A stretch of DNA of 10,643 bases from Bacilli bacterium (GTDB lineage Bacteria; Bacillota_I; Bacilli_A; RF39; UBA660). Position numbers and translations under genes: made by a program. Position 1 is the stretch's first letter. Every line of letters begins with the position of its first letter. A model generated the notes under the pieces. That model searched no databases, had not been told where the DNA came from, and saw nothing but the letters and a program-made list of their open reading frames with translations. The stretch spans positions 1-10,643 of the forward strand of contig JAFUFG010000189.1 of NCBI GenBank assembly GCA_017470045.1, given 5' to 3'. This document shows, piece by piece, positions 1 through 6,782 of the stretch.

Positions 1-1
1 A

Positions 2-118
2 GAAACCTATGAGTATTTTTTGTCTCGTTTCTTTATAAGAATTGGAGATTTTATTAGTTTTTTGTTTCCTAAAATTATGAGTAATTTTTTGAGAGAAATT
101 AATCAAGCAATTGATTAG
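2..118 (+). CDS. 3' end of an unidentified upstream gene (partial)
   Basis: An open frame of 38 codons enters from the left edge and ends at TAG 116-118. It reads as a plausible protein tail, rich in Phe and Ile (for example FLSRFFIRIGDFISF), ending in NFLREINQAID. I do not recognise the family. The aromatic, amphipathic tail could sit at a membrane, but this is inference. Two things support a real gene end. The frame stays open over 38 codons in very AT-rich DNA, and its stop lies in the 3' arm of a terminator-like hairpin, the arrangement also seen at the other end of the cluster. The start and most of the protein lie outside the window. Confidence 0.5.
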   Translation, partial: ETYEYFLSRFFIRIGDFISFLFPKIMSNFLREINQAID

Positions 119-129
119 TTTTTTCTTTT
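95..129 (+). terminator. AU-rich intrinsic terminator with GCAA tetraloop
   Basis: AATCAA (101-106) and TTGATT (111-116) are perfect inverted arms around a GCAA loop (107-110), a stable GNRA tetraloop. Pairing extends outward through A-T and G-T pairs to about 95/122. The 3' side is a T-rich run (119-124, then 126-129). The stem has only one internal G-C pair, so strength is uncertain. The stop codon of the preceding frame (116-118) lies in the 3' arm. It would separate the upstream gene from the cluster that starts at 191. Confidence 0.5.
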
Positions 130-154
130 AAAATTCTTCTCTTTATAGTATACT
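126..154 (+). promoter_or_regulatory. Probable sigma-A promoter of the six-gene cluster
   Basis: TATACT at 149-154 is a good -10 element; an overlapping TATAGT lies at 144-149. With a 17-nt spacer the -35 would be TTTTAA (126-131), a weak match. Transcription would begin near 161, giving a leader of about 30 nt before the ATG at 191. The leader holds an AAGGTGG ribosome site at 178-184. The position just after a terminator and before the first gene fits; the weak -35 limits confidence. Confidence 0.45.
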
Positions 155-190
155 TAAATGTAGGATAGGAAAAGAGTAAGGTGGTTAATT

Positions 191-1432
191 ATGGTAAATA
201 CACGTGCAATGTTTGCTCAAATAATGGATGAGATTGATTCAAAGGAAGAAGATTACTTTGAAGAGGCAAATGCTTTAGATGATAAAAAAGCCTTAGATGA
301 ATATTTAACTACCTTAGATGAGAATGTTCATGACATTTACTCTTTAATTGATTATGCCAATCATATTAAGAGTAATATGGAACGCATTTTATTTGAACGT
401 TTCTGTTTCTTTGTGTTCGGAAATGAAGAAGATACCAATACTTTCTTCCGTGAATTAAAGAATCTTAGCATGTTAAAACGTACTGGTTTAATGAAGTATT
501 CGAATGATCAAGAATTATATTCTCGACAAATCATGAGTAACTTTTTATTACGTCTTGATCAATTCCGTATTGATGTTCGTGAAAAGAGTATTCCTGTTGA
601 AATGTATGAGTTAGAACAAAGTCGTAATCGATTAAATAAATATAAATCTTATTTTTCTCCTATTGGAATTGTTCATGAAGTAGAAGATGCGAATGATTTT
701 AATTGCTTTTTGGAAGAATTAGATATTCCAAAGAAGGATAAGTTCGAATTATTGTTAATGGCATTTGAATTTAATCAAATGTCTCATGATGCGGAATTAA
801 AGAAATATTTACCGGATTTACAAGAGGCGAAAGATGTAACAATCCATCGTAGTTTTTTACCAAAAGAAGTTATTACACAAATATCTAGTATTTCAGATAT
901 TACTCCTTACTTGAAAAAGAAAGAGGAATATGACTATATTACGAAGAGAGAAGATGAGAAGGAAGATTTCTCTTTTGTTGATTTTAATGAAGATAGTGAA
1001 AAACTATTTGAAGAAGCAAATGAAAATTTAAAAGAAAACGCAAAAGAAGATCCTTATGTCTTATTTAATGATTATTATGATATTCTTCTAGGTAAGAAAG
1101 AAAAAGAATCTAAGAAAGAAAAGAAAGATGCTTCTATTATTACAAAGGCTCAACAATATTATGATCAAAATAAATATCTTGTAGAGAATTTAAATGATAT
1201 AGCAAGAGAAGATTTGGAACAAACAATTCATATTTTTGAACGTGATCCAGATCTTCGAGATGAAGTTTATAAGACAACTCAATATATTGATCGATTACTT
1301 GCTTATGAGATTAAAAAAATATTTGAATCTATTGATTCGAAAGACCCTGAGAATACAAATCTATTAATAGATAAATTAAAAGCTCCTATGGAGTATGTAG
1401 AACAAAACGAAAAAAAGAGTAATAAAAAGTAG
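191..1432 (+). CDS. Hypothetical charged cytoplasmic helical protein, 413 aa
   Basis: I do not recognise this protein. It has no signal peptide or membrane segment and is very rich in Glu, Asp, Lys and Asn, with predicted long helices. An acidic N-terminal part (about 1-60) leads into a more structured region, IKSNMERILFERFCFFVFGN at 59-78. The middle domain runs to about 300. A Lys/Glu-only linker follows at 302-313, then a C-terminal helical domain (about 315-400) and a basic tail ending NKK. The start is secure: AAGGTGG at 178-184, 6 nt before ATG. It is the first gene of a compact + strand cluster, and the next gene starts 11 nt after its stop. Its charge pattern suggests a soluble scaffold or binding protein, but no catalytic motif is visible and no function should be assigned. 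Confidence 0.8.
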   Translation: MVNTRAMFAQIMDEIDSKEEDYFEEANALDDKKALDEYLTTLDENVHDIYSLIDYANHIKSNMERILFERFCFFVFGNEEDTNTFFRELKNLSMLKRTGLMKYSNDQELYSRQIMSNFLLRLDQFRIDVREKSIPVEMYELEQSRNRLNKYKSYFSPIGIVHEVEDANDFNCFLEELDIPKKDKFELLLMAFEFNQMSHDAELKKYLPDLQEAKDVTIHRSFLPKEVITQISSISDITPYLKKKEEYDYITKREDEKEDFSFVDFNEDSEKLFEEANENLKENAKEDPYVLFNDYYDILLGKKEKESKKEKKDASIITKAQQYYDQNKYLVENLNDIAREDLEQTIHIFERDPDLRDEVYKTTQYIDRLLAYEIKKIFESIDSKDPENTNLLIDKLKAPMEYVEQNEKKSNKK

Positions 1433-1443
1433 GTGGTTTTGCG

Positions 1444-3213
1444 ATGTTTCCAAAAGCAGAGGAATTAAAAAAACTGATTGATGATGAAATTGAAGATTTA
1501 CGTGTAGACTTAAATCAGTTTAGTCGTGAATATCAAAAAACAATTGATTTTTATCATTCTTTAGTAGATGATCCTAGTAAAATTGTTTATTCTAAGAATG
1601 GAGATTTAAAGGAATATATTAATCATTTTGATGTGGAAGACAAAGATGCATTCTTTAAGGATATTCTTTCTATTAAGAAGATTTATACCTTAAATAAAGA
1701 TTATGAATCTACTTTGCGTTTGTCTCGTAAAGAAAAGAAATTATTTCGAGAATTCTTAGATCAACTTTATGCTTTTTCTAAAACTCTTACTCATAATAAT
1801 GACGAGAAAAATAAGATTTTAGAGAAAATTGAAAAATATAACGGATTACTTGGAAGAGTGGATGGAAAACCATATATTATATCTTCTGAAGATCGCAAAT
1901 TATTCGATTCTTTATTCCGTCATCATAACAATGAAAAAGGAAAAGTGTTATTAATTGAATTAATGAATTATGAACAAAAACAATTTCGTTATAAGAAACG
2001 TCATTCTAAATTACGTAAAATCTTTAATATTGATGAGGAAGATTTAATTCAAATTTTTAAGAAATATGATTATCGTTTTAAAGACCTAGATGATTATTAC
2101 CAATTCTTATTAAAGAAGAATGGTAATTTAAATACGATAGATGAGGTCTTTAGTGGATTAAAGGACAATTTATATCCGAAAGTAGAAAACCCTTATGTAT
2201 TAACTAGTTTATTACTTGGAAGTAATCGTTTAACGATTGATAATGTTACTAGTTTTAGTTTAGAGAATAAATTGATTCCTAAGAGTTTATTAGATATTAG
2301 TGGTGCTTTATTAATTCAAACTGATTTTGTTGATGATGGAGATGAATACTCTTATATGATTCAAGGTAGTAGTTTGGATTTTATGAATAATATCGTTACT
2401 TTGAAGAATGCAGGATTATCCATTAATTATATTTATCAAGAATGTAAGAGTATTCTTACAATGCCTAATGCATTATTAAAGAAAAATTTGGATTTATTCT
2501 ATAAATATGGTTTTTCTTTTGATTATAAAAGGAAAGGGGTTGTAGATCCTTCTCCAGCTTCTTTGTTATCTCCTAATTTTGCAGAGATTTGTGATGCTTT
2601 TATTGAAGTTCATCCTTTAGGTCTTAAGTATATTACTGATAATCTTAGTAATCTTCGTACTGTTTCTAATCCAGATGGTTTATTATTCTATAATATCTAT
2701 ATGTCTGGATTAAATTATGATGAGAAATTAAAAGATGATCCGAATAATGGACCATTCCGTAAAGTTGTTGAGGATGGTAGTGATAATTATCAACTTAAGG
2801 CCATGATTACTCGTAATATGCCTGGTTTTAAGAATCAACCATATTATGGTATTACGGAAGATAATAAAAAAGAAATTACAGGTACGATTGAAGTACCAAT
2901 TCCAGAAAAAAAGAAGTTTGATCATATCATAGAACAAAATCTTGATTTTATGATTTATGAATCTATTTTTAATAATCCTTATATAGAGGCTATTGATAAA
3001 TATTTGGATGTCAATAATGCATTAATCTATAATTTTAAAGGAATTATTATTAGTCGATTAAAAGTACTTCGAATCTATAGTATTTTATTGAAAAAGGGAA
3101 TTGAAGATAATTTAGATGCATTTTTATATGCGATTACGTATCATTCCATTTTAAGAGAAGAGGATTATATCTGTATTGTAGATTTGGTTAAGAAAGAAAT
3201 AGAAGTTGGGTGA
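1444..3213 (+). CDS. Hypothetical helical protein, 589 aa
   Basis: The family is unrecognised. It has no signal peptide or clear membrane segment and is probably cytoplasmic. The first 240 residues are highly charged and largely helical, with coiled-coil-like stretches at about 1-40 and 95-135 and a basic patch at 180-193. From about 250 to 425 the pattern changes to short helices with hydrophobic and Gly turns (for example NNIVTLKNAGLSINYIYQEC at 315-334, then LLKKNLDLFYKYGFSFD at 344-360). This resembles an alpha-helical repeat solenoid and shares its style with the next gene. A loop-rich insert (425-490) precedes a C-terminal helical domain (495-589) containing IISRLKVLRIYSILLKKGI. The start is set by AGGTGG at 1431-1436, overlapping the previous stop and 7 nt before ATG. 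Its TGA stop is part of the ribosome site of the next gene, so the two are probably translationally coupled. Confidence 0.8.
   Translation: MFPKAEELKKLIDDEIEDLRVDLNQFSREYQKTIDFYHSLVDDPSKIVYSKNGDLKEYINHFDVEDKDAFFKDILSIKKIYTLNKDYESTLRLSRKEKKLFREFLDQLYAFSKTLTHNNDEKNKILEKIEKYNGLLGRVDGKPYIISSEDRKLFDSLFRHHNNEKGKVLLIELMNYEQKQFRYKKRHSKLRKIFNIDEEDLIQIFKKYDYRFKDLDDYYQFLLKKNGNLNTIDEVFSGLKDNLYPKVENPYVLTSLLLGSNRLTIDNVTSFSLENKLIPKSLLDISGALLIQTDFVDDGDEYSYMIQGSSLDFMNNIVTLKNAGLSINYIYQECKSILTMPNALLKKNLDLFYKYGFSFDYKRKGVVDPSPASLLSPNFAEICDAFIEVHPLGLKYITDNLSNLRTVSNPDGLLFYNIYMSGLNYDEKLKDDPNNGPFRKVVEDGSDNYQLKAMITRNMPGFKNQPYYGITEDNKKEITGTIEVPIPEKKKFDHIIEQNLDFMIYESIFNNPYIEAIDKYLDVNNALIYNFKGIIISRLKVLRIYSILLKKGIEDNLDAFLYAITYHSILREEDYICIVDLVKKEIEVG
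3208..3213 (+). promoter_or_regulatory. Ribosome binding site overlapping a stop codon
   Basis: GGGTGA lies 4 nt before ATG 3218 and contains the TGA stop of the upstream 589-aa gene. It decides the start of the 95-aa gene and implies translational coupling. Confidence 0.6.
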
Positions 3214-3217
3214 TAAT

Positions 3218-3505
3218 ATGGATTTTTTAAAAGATCTTGGTTTTTCTGAGAATACCATTTCTAAGATTAAAGAGAATAATTTACCAAATGTTGTCCGTCA
3301 ATTTATTTGTGATAAGGACAATGCTAGTAAGATTATCTCTTATATGAAAGAGATTGGTATCCTAGTAGTAGAAGATTTATTAATTCGTCGTTTAGAGATT
3401 TTTTCAATTGATTATAGTCGTTTAAAGAAAGCGATTGATCATTATAATACTCCTGTTTTAGTAGCTTTGATTAACGAGGATATTAGTGCCATCAATTTCT
3501 TATAA
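3218..3505 (+). CDS. Hypothetical small helical protein, 95 aa
   Basis: A small, all-helical protein starting MDFLKDLGFSENTISKIK. It has no signal or membrane segment, and I do not recognise a named family. The helix spacing (NASKIISYMKEIGI followed by VVEDLLIRRLEIFSIDYSRL) recalls paired-helix repeats such as those of the mTERF type, and similar phrasing occurs at about 315-360 of the preceding 589-aa protein. This is resemblance by eye only. I chose ATG 3218 over an in-frame TTG at 3206 because GGGTGA (3208-3213), which includes the previous stop, is a ribosome site correctly placed for 3218 and would overlap a start at 3206. Its last 20 nt overlap the start of the AlkD-like gene. Confidence 0.7.
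   Translation: MDFLKDLGFSENTISKIKENNLPNVVRQFICDKDNASKIISYMKEIGILVVEDLLIRRLEIFSIDYSRLKKAIDHYNTPVLVALINEDISAINFL
3476..3480 (+). promoter_or_regulatory. Ribosome binding site for the GTG start at 3486
   Basis: GAGGA sits inside the end of the 95-aa gene, 5 nt before GTG 3486. It is what supports the GTG start of the AlkD-like gene, since the next in-frame ATG would cut off conserved N-terminal family sequence. Confidence 0.6.
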
Positions 3506-4217
3506 GATTGTTATTCCTGAAGTCTGGAATAAAGATACTTATCAAGATTTTTTACAAAGCTTATTAAAATTAGGAACGAAAAAATATAAAGAATTTAATG
3601 AAAAAATCACCTCAACGAAATATGAAATGATTGGAATTAATATTCCGATATTGAGAAATATAGCGAAAAAGATTAGTAAGACAAATATTTATAAATATTT
3701 AAGATATAGTAAAAATCATTATTTTGAAGAAGTTTTATTACAAGGACTTGTAATTTCTTATATTGATGATTACGATATTTTTGTTGAATATTTTCGCTCT
3801 TATGTAAAACGTGTTGATAATTGGGCTTTATGTGATACGGCTATTACTAGTTTTACTATTATTAAAGAGAATAAGGAACGTTTTATTAATATCATTGATG
3901 AATTTGTTAAGAGCGATAGTCCTTTTTATGTAAGAGTAGGGGTTGTTTCTTTACTTACTCATTATGTGGATGATAAAAATTATTTGGATAACTTTTATGC
4001 AACTGTTGATAATATTCATCATGATAACTATTATGTAAAGATGAGTATTGCTTGGTTTTTGAGTGTTTTATTTGTGAAATATCGTACGAAAACGATTCAT
4101 TATTTGAATCATAATAATCTGGATGATTTTACAATGAATAAGACGGTTCAAAAGATTCGTGAATCTTTCCGTGTTAGTTTATTAGATAAAAAAATGGTTT
4201 TAAAATACAAAAGATAG
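3486..4217 (+). CDS. AlkD-like DNA alkylation repair protein (HEAT-like repeats)
   Basis: This 243-aa protein matches the AlkD / DNA alkylation repair family in length and motif order. Members fold as HEAT-like helical repeats that wrap damaged duplex DNA; AlkD excises positively charged N3- and N7-alkylated bases without flipping them out. Visible landmarks: the N-terminal MIGINIPILRNIAKKI (48-63), equivalent to the family's G-(V/I)-x-x-P-x-L-R-x-(I/L)-A; NWALCD with Trp113 and Asp117, the W-x-x-x-D arrangement of the AlkD catalytic pair; Arg150 in FYVRVGVVSLL, a likely phosphate contact; and Trp190 in SIAWFLS, matching the third key aromatic. All main residues thus appear intact, and glycosylase activity is plausible. 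Start: GTG with GAGGA upstream, overlapping the previous gene by 20 nt; the first internal ATG is at residue 48, inside the conserved motif. The exact substrate cannot be read from sequence. Confidence 0.85.
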   Translation: MPSISYKIVIPEVWNKDTYQDFLQSLLKLGTKKYKEFNEKITSTKYEMIGINIPILRNIAKKISKTNIYKYLRYSKNHYFEEVLLQGLVISYIDDYDIFVEYFRSYVKRVDNWALCDTAITSFTIIKENKERFINIIDEFVKSDSPFYVRVGVVSLLTHYVDDKNYLDNFYATVDNIHHDNYYVKMSIAWFLSVLFVKYRTKTIHYLNHNNLDDFTMNKTVQKIRESFRVSLLDKKMVLKYKR

Positions 4218-4223
4218 TAGGTG
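4218..4223 (+). promoter_or_regulatory. Ribosome binding site fixing the prepilin-like gene start
   Basis: TAGGTG lies 6 nt before ATG 4230. It overlaps an in-frame GTG at 4221, which therefore is not the start. Starting at 4230 gives the short basic leader expected of a prepilin. Confidence 0.65.
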
Positions 4224-4229
4224 TTTCTA

Positions 4230-6422
4230 ATGAAGAAAATCCGACGTAGAAACGGTTTTACGATGGTTGAGTTATTAGCGGTTATTCTTATTTTAGGTAT
4301 CGTAACAGCTCTTTCTGTTGTATCCATTCAAGAGGTCTTACGAAGAGCAAGGTCGAGATATTATACTTCTCAAGAAGAGAACTTGACTGCTGCTGGACGT
4401 AATTATATGGAAAAGAATCAACAATATTTACCAAAAGTCACTGGGCAAAAGACTTCTATAAGTGCTGATGAATTGATAAAGAATAAATACATTTCATCTT
4501 TGGTTGATTATAGTAAGCAGAATTGTCATGCTAGTAATTCTTATGTACAAGTAATTAAAAATGATAATGGATATTACTATGATTCTTATTTAGAGTGTGA
4601 TACTTATCGAACAAATTTAAAACAACTAGAAGGTAATTTCAAGAATTTTAATGTTATTTATAGTGGAGGAGTAAATGATGCGAAAGCTAAGATTACTCTT
4701 CAAGAAGATAAATATGGAATTGGTTCTTATCAGTATACGATTTTTAATTCTGATCTAAATCAAGTTGTTTTTACTAGTGAAAATTATGAAATGAAAGGTT
4801 CTACTAGTTTGATTGAACGAACTATTTCGTTAAAAAATCATACTCCTGGAACTTTAGAGATTACTTTAAGAGCTACTAATATTGGTGGTGCAGAATATAC
4901 TTTTTCAAAATCTTCTGATTCTAGGTATAAAGATGATGGCTCTAAATTAGAATGTGGTTCAAATTCTGGAGTAAAAACTTGGACTTCTTCTGATCGTACT
5001 ATTACTGTTCAATGTAAGGATGATTCTGCAAAAGTTGGTTGTGCGAAGAGTGTGTTCACAAAGAAGTTTACTACTTCTATGAAAAATAGTGTTATATCGA
5101 TTATGGATAAAAATGGTGTACGAAGAGATTGTCCTGTTCCAGTTTATATTGATAAAGATAAGCCTGAGGTAACAACTTCTACAAAAATTTCTTCTAAAGA
5201 CAATTTGAGTTTTACTTTAACGGATAACTTTAGTTTGGCTGGATATGCAATCACTACTACAGAATCTACTCCAAGTAATTGGACTGCAATTAGTGGAGAT
5301 GAAGTTAAAAAGTTTACTAAGACTGTTTCAAAATCAGATGGTACTTATTATGTATATGTTAAAGATAGTGCTGGTAATGTTCAACATCAAAAACAGGTTG
5401 TTTTGACAATTGGTACTCCTACAGTTTCTTTAAAAGCTGGAAAATCTAATTTATCTACTGCTGTTGGTTCTTGGACAAATCAAGATGTTACTATGACACT
5501 TAAAGTTAAGACAGATGATGGTGTTAAAAAATGGCAGTATTCTCACGATGGGACTAATTGGAGTGACGACTTTAGTGCTAATCCAACTGGTTGGCAAGCG
5601 AAATTATCTGATAATAACAGAACTGCTAGTTATACCATTAATTGGGATGGTTCTTGGAATTTCTATGTTCGTGCAATAAGCAATAATGGAGCTGTTTCTC
5701 CTGCTTCTAGTGCATTTTGGATTGGAAGAGATACAGTTGTTCCTAGTTGTGGTGTATCGATTATATCTGGTCATTTATCTACAACGAAATGGAGCTTTGT
5801 GTATGATACAGATATTGTTGGTAGAGTAGACTATGGTGATGATCGTTCTGGAGTAAAATATTATGATATTCAGATTGATTATACTTCTTATGTTCTTTGG
5901 CCATATTCGGAATGGAAAAATAGACCTGAATATACAATTGAGAAAACAACAAATCGAAACTCTACGGCAAAATTTACTCATGATGAGTCTGGTATGTTTT
6001 ATGGCTATGTAAAAGATTATGCTGGTAATGGAAAAAAATGTTGGGCTCATGTTCAAAAAGATACGAAGGCTCCTTATGCTCCACAATGGTTTGATTTAGA
6101 AAGCAAGAAAAATGCGACTATTTTGTCTAGTAGTTGCTCTGGTGATTGCGGGCAACCTGCTTATAAACGAGGAGATTATTCTATGTATTATAAAGTTAAA
6201 TGTCCTTGCGGTGTTTATTGTGAATTGGAATATACTGTTCCGTATGCACAGGATAGAGAAGATAATTTCTTAGCGCCATCTATGATTGAAGATTATGCAC
6301 CTCAAAATGTTTATGGAGTTTGTGGTTCTGGTTCTAAATATAGTTATGGTAAATGGCATTCTGTTGACGATAGTGGTCATGTTGGTAATACATTAAATTT
6401 AACAGTAGAGTGGGTGAATTAA
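4230..6422 (+). CDS. Large prepilin-like surface protein with repeated Ig-like modules
   Basis: A 730-aa protein with a canonical type IV prepilin / pseudopilin N-terminus. A basic leader MKKIRRRNG is followed by FTMVELLAVILILGIVTALS. The prepilin peptidase site falls between Gly9 and Phe10, and Glu14 is the conserved +5 Glu. A long helix runs to about residue 60, then a pilin-like part. From about 130 the protein is beta-rich. Recurrent boundary motifs suggest tandem Ig-like modules: YIDKDKPEV (306-314), GTYYVYVKDSAGNV (371-384), GSWNFYVRAISNNG (474-487), GMFYGYVKDYAGNG (588-601), VQKDTKAP (607-614) and DDSGHVGN (713-720). There are 14 cysteines, all after residue 98, clustered in the C-terminal 100 residues (CPCGVYC at 658-664), which suggests disulfides outside the cell. 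Typical pseudopilins are 100-200 aa, so this is an outsized form, perhaps an adhesive tip or surface subunit. No assembly ATPase or prepilin peptidase gene lies in the window. The next gene starts immediately at its stop. Confidence 0.85.
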   Translation: MKKIRRRNGFTMVELLAVILILGIVTALSVVSIQEVLRRARSRYYTSQEENLTAAGRNYMEKNQQYLPKVTGQKTSISADELIKNKYISSLVDYSKQNCHASNSYVQVIKNDNGYYYDSYLECDTYRTNLKQLEGNFKNFNVIYSGGVNDAKAKITLQEDKYGIGSYQYTIFNSDLNQVVFTSENYEMKGSTSLIERTISLKNHTPGTLEITLRATNIGGAEYTFSKSSDSRYKDDGSKLECGSNSGVKTWTSSDRTITVQCKDDSAKVGCAKSVFTKKFTTSMKNSVISIMDKNGVRRDCPVPVYIDKDKPEVTTSTKISSKDNLSFTLTDNFSLAGYAITTTESTPSNWTAISGDEVKKFTKTVSKSDGTYYVYVKDSAGNVQHQKQVVLTIGTPTVSLKAGKSNLSTAVGSWTNQDVTMTLKVKTDDGVKKWQYSHDGTNWSDDFSANPTGWQAKLSDNNRTASYTINWDGSWNFYVRAISNNGAVSPASSAFWIGRDTVVPSCGVSIISGHLSTTKWSFVYDTDIVGRVDYGDDRSGVKYYDIQIDYTSYVLWPYSEWKNRPEYTIEKTTNRNSTAKFTHDESGMFYGYVKDYAGNGKKCWAHVQKDTKAPYAPQWFDLESKKNATILSSSCSGDCGQPAYKRGDYSMYYKVKCPCGVYCELEYTVPYAQDREDNFLAPSMIEDYAPQNVYGVCGSGSKYSYGKWHSVDDSGHVGNTLNLTVEWVN

Positions 6423-6770
6423 TTGAAAAAAAAGTATTTGTTTATTGTTTTAATAGTATTATTGATTTTATTCCTTTGTATTATTGGTATTAATATTGTT
6501 CAAATTCATAGTTCTTGTGTTTGTTCTAAAACAGAGACTAATGAAGTTGATTATAAGAGTGTTGCAAATGACATTATTTATAAATTATACCCTGAAGAAT
6601 TATATGATTGTAAGATTGTTAGTTCTTCTGAATATTTGTTTTTATATGAAATCTCTAGTAAGACTTCTAAAGAAGTAGTTGGTAGTTTTCTTGTTAATGC
6701 GAATGAGCAGTCTATGTATATTGCAAATCAGTTAGTGAAAAATTCTTCCAAAAAAAATAGCGGTGAGTAA
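6423..6770 (+). CDS. Small single-pass membrane protein, 115 aa
   Basis: An N-terminal KKK is followed by one hydrophobic helix (about 5-28, LFIVLIVLLILFLCIIGINI) and a roughly 85-residue hydrophilic domain, probably outside the cell with the N-terminus inside. The outer part has a CVC pair (Cys32, Cys34) and Cys63. There is no lipobox, so it is anchored by the helix. No family is recognised. It starts with TTG directly after the stop of the prepilin-like gene, with GGGTGA at 6412-6417 five nt upstream, so the two are likely translated together. Cysteines in both proteins make a shared envelope role plausible, but that is inference. The last codons and TAA stop lie in the terminator hairpin. 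Confidence 0.75.
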   Translation: MKKKYLFIVLIVLLILFLCIIGINIVQIHSSCVCSKTETNEVDYKSVANDIIYKLYPEELYDCKIVSSSEYLFLYEISSKTSKEVVGSFLVNANEQSMYIANQLVKNSSKKNSGE

Positions 6771-6782
6771 CCGCTTTTTTTT
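6751..6782. terminator. Bidirectional intrinsic terminator between convergent genes
   Basis: AGCGGT (6759-6764) and ACCGCT (6770-6775) form a perfect 6-bp stem with loop GAGTA. A run of A lies on the left (6751-6757) and a run of T on the right (6775-6782), so a U-tract follows the stem on both strands. It ends the + strand cluster and the - strand yidD/lipoprotein unit. Both flanking stop codons are built into it: TAA 6768-6770 on the + strand, and the - strand TAA at 6781-6783, whose complement is part of the T run. Confidence 0.9.

Noticed and set aside
2881..2897. Short inverted repeat GGTAC / GTACC inside the 589-aa gene
   Set aside because: Only 5 bp, in mid-gene, no T-tract; chance pairing is likely.
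2728..2937. Open frame on the - strand inside the 589-aa gene
   Set aside because: It lies fully within a well-supported + strand gene with a good ribosome site, and its composition (runs of Ile, Phe and Trp) is typical of an antisense shadow.
4221..4229. Upstream GTG start adding three residues to the prepilin-like protein
   Set aside because: The GTG is part of the TAGGTG ribosome site for ATG 4230, and the shorter leader fits prepilins.
5775..6086. Open frame on the - strand inside the prepilin-like gene
   Set aside because: It is antisense to clear repeat modules, with no ribosome site or recognisable protein features.
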